Of a stretch of 32,404 nucleotides of DNA, positions 23,127-31,263 are shown piece by piece. Made by a program: the position numbers and the translations under genes. The notes under the pieces are model-generated. The model did not search any database. It had not been told where the DNA came from and saw only the letters and a program-made list of their open reading frames with translations. The first letter of the stretch is position 1. Every line of letters begins with the position of its first letter. Source of the DNA: Arthrobacter sp. Bi26 (GTDB lineage: Bacteria; Actinomycetota; Actinomycetes; Actinomycetales; Micrococcaceae); NCBI RefSeq assembly GCF_918697925.1, contig NZ_CAKKMF010000061.1, positions 1 to 32,404 of the forward strand, read 5' to 3'.

Positions 23127-24134
23127 ATGAGCACGACTCGCACCCGAGGCATCCTCACGGCCGCCGCAGCAATCGTCCTGGCCGCGTCCGCAATCAGCGG
23201 AACCGCGGCCGCCCAGGCCGCAGGAAAGAGCGCCGATTCCGGCAACCACGGTGAAAAAAATACGGCGCTGGCCGACGCCTTCAATGGCGTTGACCGGAAC
23301 ACGAAGTGGCAGCAGACGTCAAGCCTGAAGCTGAACTTCCCTACGTACCACACCGAGGGAATCGCCTACAGCCAGGACCACATCTTCCTCTCGGCCGTTC
23401 AGATCATCGAGCCGACCGTGAAGTTCCCGAGCCCGCAGAACGGGTTCGACCGCACCCCCGGTAAGGGCGTCGGCCACCTGTTCGTCATGGACAAAGCCGG
23501 CAACCTGCAAAAGGACATCATCCTGGGCGAGGGCGACATGTACCACCCGGGGGGCATCGACTTCGACGGCACCAACGTCTGGGTCCCCGTGGCCCAGTAC
23601 CGGCCCGACAGCAGCGCCATCATCTACCGGGTCGACGCGAACACCCTCGAGGTGCACAAGCAGTTCGAGGTGAAGGACCACTTCGGCGGCATCGTGATGG
23701 ACAAGCAGACCGGCCATCTGGTGGGCAACACCTGGGGCTCGCGCCGCTTCGCCGAATGGGACCTGCAGGGCAAGCAGCTCTCGACCTGGGAGAACCCGAA
23801 CTACTTCATCGACTACCAGGACTGCCAGTACGTGCCCAACTCCAGGATGCTCTGCGCCGGAATCACCAACCTCCCGCAGACCCCGGCGGCCGGCGGCACC
23901 GGTGCCACCTACGAACTCGGCGGCATGGCGATGATCGACCTCAAGTCCAGCAACGTAATCCGCGACGTCCCGTTCCAGCAGTGGTCCACCGCAGGCCACG
24001 TGGCCACACGCAACCCGTTCAAAATGACGGCCGACGGCGGGCACCTCACCATGAAGGTGGCCCCCGACAACGGCGAAGAAGGCAACGGCACCGAAATCCT
24101 CACCTACGAAGCCACCGTCACGCTGGCGAAGTAG
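23127..24134 (+). CDS. Secreted DUF6454-like protein
   Basis: 335-aa exported protein. An N-terminal Sec signal (residues 1-about 30, ending 'SGTAAAQAAG') is followed by a repeated-strand domain that looks like a beta propeller: 'TYHTEGIAYSQDHIFLSAVQ', 'GKGVGHLFVMDKAGNLQKDI', 'HPGGIDFDGTNVWVPVAQYR', 'GIVMDKQTGHLVGNTWGSRR', 'YELGGMAMIDLKSSNVIRDV'. I associate this with DUF6454, a family without known activity. The ATG at 23127 follows TTGAGAGG. It is a single-gene unit closed by a strong hairpin. Confidence 0.75.
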   Translation: MSTTRTRGILTAAAAIVLAASAISGTAAAQAAGKSADSGNHGEKNTALADAFNGVDRNTKWQQTSSLKLNFPTYHTEGIAYSQDHIFLSAVQIIEPTVKFPSPQNGFDRTPGKGVGHLFVMDKAGNLQKDIILGEGDMYHPGGIDFDGTNVWVPVAQYRPDSSAIIYRVDANTLEVHKQFEVKDHFGGIVMDKQTGHLVGNTWGSRRFAEWDLQGKQLSTWENPNYFIDYQDCQYVPNSRMLCAGITNLPQTPAAGGTGATYELGGMAMIDLKSSNVIRDVPFQQWSTAGHVATRNPFKMTADGGHLTMKVAPDNGEEGNGTEILTYEATVTLAK

Positions 24135-24178
24135 CGCGGACCGGGCGCGGGCCCGGGAAGCGCAGTCATGCGGACGGA

Positions 24179-24214
24179 GGAAGGCCACCGGCGGCTATGA
24201 CCCGGTGGCCTTCC
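24179..24214 (+). terminator. Terminator after the secreted propeller-like gene
   Basis: A perfect 13-bp inverted repeat, GGAAGGCCACCGG (24179-24191) with its complement (24202-24214), has a 10-nt loop and begins 44 nt after the stop. It is symmetric enough to stop transcription from the minus-strand gene ending at 24307 as well. Confidence 0.75.
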
Positions 24215-24306
24215 CGTTCCGCGCCATGACCAGGGCGGCTAGTCGAACCGCTGCCCTTCGGGCCTGGATTCCAGCAGCGTGAACACGAGCAGGATGATCC
24301 GGCTGA

Positions 24307-24597
24307 CTAGGGACGGCCGGCGTCGTTCAGCTCTGGAGCAGGGTCCGACGGGGCGGGTTCCTTCACCCTGGACAGCGCCGTTCTGAGCTCCGGCTCCCGC
24401 GCCTGCAGCCCAAGGTCGGCAAGATTCTGCAGCCCATGATCCAGCCATGTCTGAGCGAACTGCCTGCTCTTGGCGGACAGATTCCGGCGGCGCGAGAGTC
24501 TGAGCCCACGCTTGACGCGTTGTTTGGCCGTGAGCCCCCAGTTGGCCCAGACCGCCTCCAGAGCTGCGCTGAGGATGTCAAGGATCAAATCCAGCAT
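24307..24597 (-). CDS. Small hypothetical protein
   Basis: 96-aa protein: a hydrophobic amphipathic N-terminus ('MLDLILDILSAALEAVWANW'), a strongly basic middle ('KQRVKRGLRLSRRRN') and a Pro/Asp-rich tail. The ATG at 24597 has GGAG six bases ahead, which I prefer over the ATG at 24654. No family is recognised. The basic middle could contact nucleic acid or membrane, but nothing shows which. Confidence 0.55.
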   Translation of the reverse strand: MLDLILDILSAALEAVWANWGLTAKQRVKRGLRLSRRRNLSAKSRQFAQTWLDHGLQNLADLGLQAREPELRTALSRVKEPAPSDPAPELNDAGRP

Positions 24598-24896
24598 GGG
24601 TTCTCCGCGGTCGTGGATGGAATCTCCGGTGGGTGGTCGGGGAAAGTCTGCCATACATCGTCTTCGGGAAGCCGCCGGGAAGGCAGGTGTGTGCGGATCG
24701 CGCCGTCTGGCCTCGCGAATCCCTCCCGCCAGCGTCAGCAGCCTGACGCACCGGGTGGAATACCGCTGACGATTCCCAGAACCGGCATTGCTCTGAAGAA
24801 GCCGGTCTTTAGCCGATCGGATGCCCCTGGCTGCAGGTTGTTTGCCCGGGCAGAATGTCTCCAACAGGAGCTGTGGGACGCTGGTGCCGACACAGA
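24598..24896. other. Stretch without a convincing gene
   Basis: About 300 bases with no supported reading frame on either strand; the open frames present look like shadows. It holds a perfect 7-bp hairpin with a tetraloop, GCGTCAG (24732-24738), CAGC, CTGACGC (24743-24749), and probably the promoter of the small gene at 24597. I could not pick a promoter with confidence. Confidence 0.4.
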
Positions 24897-24927
24897 TGGC
24901 CCCGTGCCGATCACCGGTACGGGGCCA
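24897..24927 (-). terminator. Terminator of the Pro/Gln-rich membrane-protein gene
   Basis: TGGCCCCGT (24897-24905) pairs with ACGGGGCCA (24919-24927), and inner bases extend the stem. Read on the minus strand it lies 15 nt beyond the stop of the gene ending at 24942. Confidence 0.7.
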
Positions 24928-24941
24928 TTCTGTGCGAACGG

Positions 24942-25550
24942 TCAGGCGCTGCGCGTTTCCCGGGACAACCCGATGCCCATGACGACCAGTACCGGGACTG
25001 ACAGCAGGAAATTGAAGAAGAACATGCCGGGGCCGGCTCGGCCCGCAAGGTGCAAGAAGCCCACGAAGAGTGCAAGCCCAGCGAAACTCAGCACCGTGAC
25101 GGCCACCCCTCTCCCCCGGCTCCGCTGCTTGGCCAGCAGGACAATGCCCGACACGACTGTCCCGCCGGCGGCGACAAGCGACAGGAAGGCTAGGATGCCG
25201 AGTCCCAGGGAGGCCCCGACAAGGAATTGGAGAAACAGCCAGGACCCCAGCACGATCGACGTGATGCCAGCCCCAACCCGGTACCAGGAGGACTTCGGAG
25301 CATTCGAAGCCCCCGCGTAGGTCCACTGGCCGTCCGGTGAATACCGCGGCTGCGGCGCCTGCTGGTAGGCCGGATACGGCTGCTGGGATGGTTGTAGGTA
25401 AGGTTGCTGGCCGTACGGCGGAGCGTAGGCCTGGGGGGCACCGTAGGACGGCGCGTTGCCCGCGAAGGGGGCATGTTGCCCCTGCGGCGGGTAGGGCGGT
25501 GTCTGGGGATACGGCGGCACCGGCGGGACGGCCGGGATGTTCTCAGTCAA
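24942..25550 (-). CDS. Membrane protein with Pro/Tyr/Gln-rich N-terminal tail
   Basis: 202-aa protein. Residues 1-80 are a low-complexity tail with repeated 'PPYPPQ', 'QPYLQPSQQPYPAYQQ' units. About four membrane helices follow from residue 92 ('ITSIVLGSWLFLQFLVGASL', 'ILAFLSLVAAGGTVVSGIVL', 'VTVLSFAGLALFVGF', 'FLLSVPVLVVMGIGLS'). The plan resembles actinobacterial DUF4190/DUF4870-type proteins. I choose the TTG at 25550 ('MTENIPAVPP'), which has GGGGGA ahead of it; the frame stays open to 25739, but that part does not look coding. The function is unknown. Confidence 0.75.
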   Translation of the reverse strand: MTENIPAVPPVPPYPQTPPYPPQGQHAPFAGNAPSYGAPQAYAPPYGQQPYLQPSQQPYPAYQQAPQPRYSPDGQWTYAGASNAPKSSWYRVGAGITSIVLGSWLFLQFLVGASLGLGILAFLSLVAAGGTVVSGIVLLAKQRSRGRGVAVTVLSFAGLALFVGFLHLAGRAGPGMFFFNFLLSVPVLVVMGIGLSRETRSA

Positions 25551-25770
25551 TGTTCCCCCATGAAGTTGTGAGCGGTTCGAAGCCAGATTACAGCTACTGC
25601 ACTCCCAGAACAGTTGACGCACCGGGGCCGACGCGACGGCAATGCAGGAGGGTCCGGCTACCCCGCCGTCGCCTTCCAGAAGCGCCGGCCATGGTCTGCC
25701 CGGTGAGTACGACGCGCCCGCCGTGCACGTGGGCCGCATGGCATAACCGACGAACTGAAAGAATTAACCC

Positions 25771-26002
25771 ATGAGCAATGCCCCCGTCATCACCGCCGAA
25801 GGGGTGCTGACTATCTTAGAGAGCATGGCCTCATCCTTCAGCAGCCTCCTATATGTGCCCTTGACCCGATGTCCAGGTGCACGCCTCCGACCTTTGCGAT
25901 CCCCCGGCCAAGGCATTCTTGTAGCTGACCGCCGGCACCACCCTGCCCGATGACGATGAGGAGGACGAGTTCGATGACCACCCTGCTGACGACGCCATCT
26001 AA
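25771..26002 (+). pseudogene. Remnant of a small acidic-tailed protein (frameshift plus amber codon)
   Basis: The ATG at 25771 gives a plausible N-terminus ('MSNAPVITAEGVLTILESMA'). After about residue 29 natural-looking sequence continues in the +1 frame: 'PDVQVHASDLCDPPAKAFL', an in-frame TAG at 25922-25924, then 'LTAGTTLPDDDEEDEFDDHP' and a TAA at 26000. One frameshift and one nonsense codon therefore separate three coherent pieces. The acidic tail contains the GAGGAGG ribosome site of the next gene and overlaps its start, so the two genes were once translationally coupled. No family is recognised. Confidence 0.5.
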
Positions 26003-26420
26003 CCCCGCCACCCTGACCACGACAGCCACCACCGGCCGGTTCCGTGAATGGACCGTCAACCTGGCGCCGACCCACAAGGTACGCGACACGGCCAAGGACC
26101 GCCCGTTCACCGCCGACCTGGCGATCATCAGAATCAGCGCCACCACCGAAGACGCCCCCTTCACTGTCCTGCGCGTGGACCTGCTCGGTAACGGCAAGAA
26201 GAAACGCCTGTCCCGCCATTACCGCAACGATGTGGCCAACCCGAACTTCAGCATCCTGGCCGCACCCGCCTGGGTCCGTGATCTGTTCGTGGACGTTACT
26301 GGCGCCCCCGAGCTAGTCAACGCCTACGCGGGCCCGGCCCTGGGCGCCGGCGTCTACGCCGAGCACACCACCCCGGATGTCCGCTTCCCGGCCCCGGCAG
26401 AACAGCGGGTGGCCGCATGA
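25974..26420 (+). CDS. Hypothetical protein coupled to the upstream remnant
   Basis: 148-aa protein of unknown function. The N-terminus is Thr-rich; the core has 'REWTVNLAPTHKVRDTAKDR', 'LAIIRISATTEDAPFTVLRV' and 'NPNFSILAAPAWVRDLFVDV', and the tail is Pro-rich. I choose ATG 25974 behind GAGGAGG rather than the ATG at 25950. No signal peptide or membrane helix is visible. It looks intact although its former partner upstream is broken. Confidence 0.65.
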   Translation: MTTLLTTPSNPATLTTTATTGRFREWTVNLAPTHKVRDTAKDRPFTADLAIIRISATTEDAPFTVLRVDLLGNGKKKRLSRHYRNDVANPNFSILAAPAWVRDLFVDVTGAPELVNAYAGPALGAGVYAEHTTPDVRFPAPAEQRVAA

Positions 26421-26630
26421 TCCGCTCGCAACAAACAGGCGCGTGACCGTCCCAATAACGTCCGGCACAAAATGGGTCCCGGATGGCTGGAGCCTCAACG
26501 TTCGCCAAGGTTCTGCCAAGCATCGGTGCATCTGATTGAACAGCGCTCTGCTTCCACTCTAGGCTGACGGCAACCGGCGAGCCGGATCCCCGCCCGCACT
26601 GCCGGGCCACACATCATTGGAGCACTACGC

Positions 26631-27125
26631 ATGTCGATTGCGAAGAAGCTGGGCGCTGTCGTCCTGACCGCAGCCGTTCTCACTGGAGCTGGTGCCGGTG
26701 TCGCCACCGCGGCCCCGACCACGGCCGCCCACTCGGTGTCCGCGAAGGCCACCGAGGCGAAGGCCAAGGCGGAGTTGAAGAAGCAGGCGGCCGCCGCGAA
26801 GCTTGCGGCAGTGAAGGCCAAGGTCACCGCCCTGAAGGCTGCCGCCGTCGCGAAGAACGCTGCCGCCGTCGCGGATACCGCGCAGAAGCGCGCCGCCCAG
26901 GAAGCCAAGAAGATCACCAAGAAGACCACCCAGGCCCAGAAGCGCGAAGCCGCGGCAGCGAAAGCGGCCGCCGCAAAGGCAGCCGCTCAGGCGAAGGCTG
27001 CAGAGGAAGCCGCCGCCGAAGCTGCGGAGGCCGCCGCCGAGGCCGCCGCGGAAGCTGCCGAAAAGGCCGCAGAAGCCACCGCAGAAACCTCTGTGGAGCC
27101 GGCGGAGGAGTCCGCCGACTCCTGA
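26631..27125 (+). CDS. Secreted Ala/Lys/Glu-rich helical protein
   Basis: 164-aa exported protein. The Sec signal peptide (1-about 28, 'LTGAGAGVATAA') is followed by an almost uninterrupted low-complexity helix. Residues about 38-115 are Ala/Lys-rich ('KATEAKAKAELKKQAAAAKL') and residues 120-152 are Ala/Glu-rich ('EEAAAEAAEAAAEAAAEAAE'). It ends in an acidic tail. There are no cysteines or aromatic residues after the signal. The Lys-to-Glu switch would allow a charged hairpin or a head-to-tail assembly. GGAG precedes the ATG. The composition recalls histone H1-like tails, but the export signal argues for a wall-associated role. A large hairpin follows. Confidence 0.75.
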   Translation: MSIAKKLGAVVLTAAVLTGAGAGVATAAPTTAAHSVSAKATEAKAKAELKKQAAAAKLAAVKAKVTALKAAAVAKNAAAVADTAQKRAAQEAKKITKKTTQAQKREAAAAKAAAAKAAAQAKAAEEAAAEAAEAAAEAAAEAAEKAAEATAETSVEPAEESADS

Positions 27126-27140
27126 TCCGAACACCACTGG

Positions 27141-27198
27141 CAACGCCCCCTTCGGATGCACCGGCCGCCATCAGGTGGCCTTCGGGAAGGGGGTGTTG
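27141..27198 (+). terminator. Nested hairpin downstream of the Ala/Lys/Glu-rich gene
   Basis: Outer arms CAACGCCCCCTTC (27141-27153) and GAAGGGGGTGTTG (27186-27198) pair over 13 bp with one G-T pair. They enclose an inner stem GGCCGCC/GGTGGCC (27163-27169, 27174-27180) with loop ATCA. It starts 16 nt after the stop. There is no T-run. Confidence 0.55.
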
Positions 27199-27345
27199 CG
27201 CGTCCCGCCCTTTCGCCGCATCGCCGCACAGCCTGCCGCCCGCAGACCCTGTCCGTCACGCTCGTGCAGGACTACGATCTTGCCTGTTGACCAAGCACAC
27301 CGTGACCAGCACAGGCGGGGGCAGACGCAGAGTGAGGAAAACGCT

Positions 27346-27870
27346 GTGACCGGAGAAACGAGGCTGAGCGGACCGCACTGGCGGCGGGTGCTGGCAGCCC
27401 TCGCCAATAACGACGCGCGGACCGCCTACGCGCAAATCGTGCTTGGCGCCCCGGTTCCCGACGTGGCTGGTGATCTGAATGACCGACGGCGGAACCGGGC
27501 CATCGCCGCCCTGCTTGAGTGTGGGCTCGTCGAACGGAATGCTGCCAACGAATTGGAGGCGTCTGAGTCGATCTTCCGTGAACTGCTCACGCAGCAACCC
27601 CGGCGGCAGGCGCAGACCGGATTGGCTCGCTTCATGCGGCTGGGCAGGATCGAGAGGTATCCAGCCAACATGGCGGAGCGGCGGGAGCTCCTGGCATGGA
27701 TTGTCAGCGAAGCCATCGGGCCGGGCGAAAAGCTAACTGAAAAGCAGGTCAATGAACGGCTCCTCAGTTACAGCGATGATGTCGTTATGCTGCGCCGCTA
27801 CATGATCGACTTCGGACTGTTGGAACGGACCCCCTCCGGCTCTTCCTACTCGCGGCACGAGGAACCATAG
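27346..27870 (+). CDS. DUF2087 domain protein
   Basis: 174-aa protein, probably a DNA-binding-type regulator. The first half is a helical repeat ('GPHWRRVLAALANNDARTAY', 'RNRAIAALLECGLVERNAAN'). The C-terminal 70 residues carry the DUF2087 pattern: 'RIERYPANMAERRELLAWIV', 'EKLTEKQVNERLLSYSDDVV', 'LRRYMIDFGLLERTPSGSSY'. The start is GTG 27346 behind AGTGAGGAAA; the frame opens at 27175, inside the preceding hairpin, so the longer form is unlikely. DUF2087 is often joined to ArsR-type helix-turn-helix domains. It is convergent with a VOC gene. Confidence 0.82.
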   Translation: MTGETRLSGPHWRRVLAALANNDARTAYAQIVLGAPVPDVAGDLNDRRRNRAIAALLECGLVERNAANELEASESIFRELLTQQPRRQAQTGLARFMRLGRIERYPANMAERRELLAWIVSEAIGPGEKLTEKQVNERLLSYSDDVVMLRRYMIDFGLLERTPSGSSYSRHEEP

Positions 27871-27951
27871 GCTTGGAACTGGGCGTTCTTGCAGCGTCGC
27901 AACCCGTTCGGGCGCCAACTTTGCGGGAAAGGCCTCATGGAAACTGCGCAA

Positions 27952-28344
27952 TCACCACATGACTCCAGGTTCATACGTGCCCGCGCTCCATTCCTGCCCT
28001 TGGGGATCAAGAACTCTGGTCCGCCGCGTGCCCCATTCGGTGTTCTCGGGGTCAATCACTGCCGTAGCGCCGGCGGCCAGTGCCTTCCGATGGAATTCGT
28101 CGACATCCTCGACGAGAAGGTACAGTCCCTGACCCGTGGATCGGCCGATCAGGGCAGGCCGCTGGTAGTCGGCATCGTTGCTCGCCACCATCAGCACTGC
28201 CTCACCCATGCGAACCTCAGCGTGGAGGACCTGGCCGCCATCTCCGTCCTGACGGCGAACAACGTCAAACCCGACCCGCTGCATCCAATCCAATGCGGCG
28301 GACGCGTCCGCGTAACTGAGGTAGACGAACAGCCTGGTGTCCAT
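27952..28344 (-). CDS. VOC (glyoxalase/bleomycin-resistance) family protein
   Basis: 130-aa protein of the vicinal oxygen chelate superfamily, with the two beta-alpha-beta modules visible: 'VYLSYADASAALDWMQRVGF' to 'EVRMGEAVLMVAS', and 'GQGLYLLVEDVDEFHRKALA' to 'RTRVLDPQGQEWSAGTY'. This architecture is shared with PhnB- and glyoxalase-like proteins; the ligand and any catalytic metal cannot be read. About 210 bases upstream, to 28557, hold nothing I can support as a gene. Confidence 0.87.
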   Translation of the reverse strand: MDTRLFVYLSYADASAALDWMQRVGFDVVRRQDGDGGQVLHAEVRMGEAVLMVASNDADYQRPALIGRSTGQGLYLLVEDVDEFHRKALAAGATAVIDPENTEWGTRRTRVLDPQGQEWSAGTYEPGVMW

Positions 28345-28557
28345 AAAGGCATGGTATTCCCCAGCCCTTCCCTTCGGAACAGCTCAACGTTGCGAGCAAC
28401 CAGCTCAAGTTCGAGTCGCTGCACGCGCAGAGCAGGAAGAACTTCCCGGACCTGCCAGAAGATTCTTCGGCGTAATCAACCACCGCACAGTTTGGAGAGT
28501 TGATGTTGTTCGACCAGAGGATCAGGACAGGATGGCATTTCGGCGCACCGACTGTCG

Positions 28558-28911
28558 TCAGTGCACGTCCTCCCCCTTCAGGGCTAGGTGCTCCGCTGCG
28601 ACGGCGTCGACGGTGCGGAGTTCGCCGAGCACATTGACCTGCTCGAACCAGGTGTACCAACCGGAACGCTCGACACCTTGCAGGAAGGCGTTCGCGAGCT
28701 CCGCGTTTGGGGCCTGCCACACCGCGAACCAGTCGTAGTCCGCGCTCTGTCCGGCCGATCGGTCGACAGAACCCCAGCCCAGCGTGGTGATTCCCACCTG
28801 CGCCATCTCGACCATCGCCGCTTTGATCTCGGCGAAGAGATCCTCTTTCGTTTTGAGCGGCGCCGCGAGGAACTCGGGCTTCGCTGTCCAGGTCTCTACC
28901 ACGACGTACAT
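28558..28911 (-). CDS. DUF6616-like small protein
   Basis: 117-aa protein beginning 'MYVVVETWTAKPEFLAAPLK' and containing 'TTLGWGSVDRSAGQSADYDW' and 'ERSGWYTWFEQVNVLGELRT'. It looks like a dimeric alpha/beta-barrel (EthD/ABM-like) protein. I associate it with DUF6616 from memory. The ATG at 28911 has a strong GGAGGGG site; the upstream ATG at 28956 has none. The function is unknown. Confidence 0.75.
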   Translation of the reverse strand: MYVVVETWTAKPEFLAAPLKTKEDLFAEIKAAMVEMAQVGITTLGWGSVDRSAGQSADYDWFAVWQAPNAELANAFLQGVERSGWYTWFEQVNVLGELRTVDAVAAEHLALKGEDVH

Positions 28912-28952
28912 AGCTTCCCCTCCGAATCTGTGAAGCAGTTGACGTGCAAGGG

Positions 28953-29203
28953 TCACGCTAGGGGTGCGCTCCCTGCCCTACAAGAGTCGAATGGTGGGAT
29001 CGACGCCGCCAGCTGCCACATCGTTTCAGACGCGATCTGCCCACGCCCGCCGTTCCGACATTCCCAAAAGCGATGTCTGCAAGTGCTTCCTTTAGCTTGT
29101 CCTTGGCGATGACGGGCCAGGACAAGGCCTGACCGAGTTGCCGGCAGAGCGTGGTCTTCCCGGAGCCAGGAAGTCCATTTATCAATATCAGGGATTTAGC
29201 CAT
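28953..29203 (-). pseudogene. Remnant of a P-loop ATPase/kinase (frameshifted, truncated)
   Basis: The first 53 codons from the ATG at 29203 encode a good P-loop start: 'MAKSLILINGLPGSGKTTLC' (Walker A), then 'LSWPVIAKDKLKEALADIAF'. Near 29044 the coherent sequence moves to another frame ('GQIASETMWQLAASIP'), as after a single-base deletion, and then ends within a few codons; the rest of a protein usually of 160-200 aa is missing. It resembles AAA/zeta-toxin-type small kinases. Lower GC at third positions than neighbouring genes may point to separate origin. Confidence 0.6.
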
Positions 29204-29322
29204 AGTCCGTTGTCGGTTCAGGGTCCGAAGTCCGTGCCGCGGGCAGGAGTCGCCGGTCGTAGCGCCGGAGCCGGTGGTGGTTGCAGATCGAAAACGAGCA
29301 GCCCGTCCTGGACTGTGCGGCC

Positions 29323-31152
29323 CTACCGCGGCGGCAGCTTGAGTGCCATAGCGGATCCGCCCCCGCGCCTCACGGGCTCGGCGGCTGCGACCATGCCGCC
29401 GTCCGGCAGGAATTCGATGGCGGTCGCGGCGCCGATCTCCGCTGCCGAGGTGAATGCATCCCCCGACGGCGTGAACTGATGGCCAAAGGGTGCCAGCTGG
29501 CTGCCGTGCGCGGCGATGAACTCGGGCTCGGCCGTGACCTTGGCCGTGTTGCGCTGCGAGGCACGAGGTGCAGCGATCGCCTCGGAGATGGTCATGCCCA
29601 GGTCAACCCGGTTCAGGATCGTCTGCAGGACGGTTGTGATGATGGTAGAACCGCCGGGCGAGCCGAGAGCGAGGAACGGCTTGCCCTCCTTGAGGATGAT
29701 GGTCGGCGACATGGACGAGCGCGGACGCTTCCCCGGCTCGATCCGGTTCGGGTCGGTCTGGTTGTATACGGTCGAGAAGTCGGTCAGTTCGTTGTTGAGC
29801 AGGAAGCCGCGGCCGGGCACCACCATGCCGGACCCGCCGGTCTGCTCGATCGTGAGCGTGTACTCCACCACGTTGCCCCACTTGTCCGCGACCGTCAGAT
29901 TGGTCGTCGAGATGTTCTCGGTGTCCTTCTCGTCAGCGGGCGCCACAGCGGCAGCCGGGCACGCGCCGTCGTACGAGGACACGTCCCCCGGCGCAACCGG
30001 CTTGGCCGCCGCGTGCAGCGGGTCGATCTGGCAGGCGCGCTCCTTGCCGAACAACGGGTCAGTGAGCGCAGCGGTGGGGACACCGACAAACGCGGGGTCA
30101 CCCACGTACTTGCCACGGTCCGCGAAGGAAAGTGCGGTGGCTTCGAGGTAGTGATGAAGGGCGCCGGGCGTGGACATCCCGGACAGGTTGGACGGCTCCA
30201 GGATGTTCAGCGCCTCGCCGACCGTGGTGCCGCCACTGCTGGACGGCGCCATGCCGTAGACGTCCAGGTCGCGGTAGTCCACGTGCGTGGGCGCCTGATC
30301 CAGGGCGCGGTATGCGGCGAGATCCGCCGTCGTCAGTTGGCCTGCCGGGACCGGCAGCTGTGTCTTGGAAGTCTTGGGCGGAGACTGCACCGTGGCCGCC
30401 ATCTCGGCCGCGAGCGGGCCGCCGTAGAAGCCGTCCGTGCCCTTCTTGGCGAGGAGCCGGTAGGTCTCGGCGAGGTCGTGGTTCTGGAAGACACTGCCGA
30501 CGGCGGGGGCGTCGCCACCCGGGAGGAAGAGGTTGCTGGTCGAGGTGAACGCCTCGAACCGGGGCTTGTTGTCGAGGGTCTGCTGGCGGAACGTCTTGTC
30601 GACCACGAACCCACGGGTCGCCACGTTGATGGCAGGCTTGAGGGCATCGCCAAGGCTCAACGTGCCCCACCTGTCGAGGGCACGCTCCCAGGTGGCCGGC
30701 GTGCCGGGGACGCCAACGGAGACGCCGCTCGTGACGAGTTCGGGCGTGAAGCGGTAGGGCTGCCCGGTCGCCGGGTCGATGAACGCGTCGTGGGGCATCG
30801 CTGACGGTGCAGTCTCGCGGCCGTCGATCGTGCCCACGTCGCCGGTCTTCGCGTCGTAGAACACGAAGTAGCCCCCACCGCCAATCCCGGCGCTGTACGG
30901 CTCGGTCACACCGAGGGTTGCGGCTGCGGCGACGGCTGCATCCGCCGCGTTGCCGCCCCTGCGGAGTACCTCGATCGCTGCAGCCGACGCTTCGGGATCA
31001 ACGGTGCTCACCGCGCCACCGTACCCGGTAGCGGTCGCGGTCTTTCCCGTCTCCCGCGGATCGGCGAACGCTGGGCCGGCGACGACGCCGCCGGTCACGC
31101 TCAATGCCAGGGCCGCCGTGACGGCCACCAGCCCACGTGTCATATATGCCAT
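29323..31152 (-). CDS. ggt: Gamma-glutamyltransferase (secreted)
   Basis: 609-aa Ntn-hydrolase that cleaves gamma-glutamyl bonds of glutathione and related peptides and matures by self-cleavage. The Sec signal spans 1-about 30 ('LALSVTGGVVAGPAFA'). The large-subunit marker 'EVLRRGGNAADAAVAAAATL' comes next. The nucleophile is Thr416 in 'ISTTNLTVADKWGN', the predicted cleavage point. After it 'GGSGMVVPGRGFLLNNELTD' and 'GSPGGSTIITTVLQTILN' build the oxyanion and substrate site. I choose the ATG at 31152, which has GGGAG ahead; the frame is open to 31242. Extracellular glutathione or peptide scavenging is the likely role. Confidence 0.95.
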   Translation of the reverse strand: MAYMTRGLVAVTAALALSVTGGVVAGPAFADPRETGKTATATGYGGAVSTVDPEASAAAIEVLRRGGNAADAAVAAAATLGVTEPYSAGIGGGGYFVFYDAKTGDVGTIDGRETAPSAMPHDAFIDPATGQPYRFTPELVTSGVSVGVPGTPATWERALDRWGTLSLGDALKPAINVATRGFVVDKTFRQQTLDNKPRFEAFTSTSNLFLPGGDAPAVGSVFQNHDLAETYRLLAKKGTDGFYGGPLAAEMAATVQSPPKTSKTQLPVPAGQLTTADLAAYRALDQAPTHVDYRDLDVYGMAPSSSGGTTVGEALNILEPSNLSGMSTPGALHHYLEATALSFADRGKYVGDPAFVGVPTAALTDPLFGKERACQIDPLHAAAKPVAPGDVSSYDGACPAAAVAPADEKDTENISTTNLTVADKWGNVVEYTLTIEQTGGSGMVVPGRGFLLNNELTDFSTVYNQTDPNRIEPGKRPRSSMSPTIILKEGKPFLALGSPGGSTIITTVLQTILNRVDLGMTISEAIAAPRASQRNTAKVTAEPEFIAAHGSQLAPFGHQFTPSGDAFTSAAEIGAATAIEFLPDGGMVAAAEPVRRGGGSAMALKLPPR

Positions 31153-31263
31153 GATCGCTCCCGAGTCCGTGTGATGCGTGTTGACAGTGGTTGTCACGGT
31201 ACTACGGCGGCCTGTGACACTCAACACCTGCGTCAACGGCACTGGATGCCATCTGGGTAGCCC

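Noticed and set aside
24239..24306. Minus-strand C-terminal-looking peptide ending 'ESRPEGQRFD'
   Set aside because: No start or ribosome site and only about 20 convincing residues; it may be a trace of decay.
27656..27690. GGTATCCAGC inside the DUF2087 gene, resembling the MFS promoter motif
   Set aside because: The required -35-like element at 19 bp is absent and the site is in the middle of a gene.
29281..30804. 507-codon plus-strand frame opposite ggt
   Set aside because: Antisense shadow of a gene with a complete gamma-glutamyltransferase active site.
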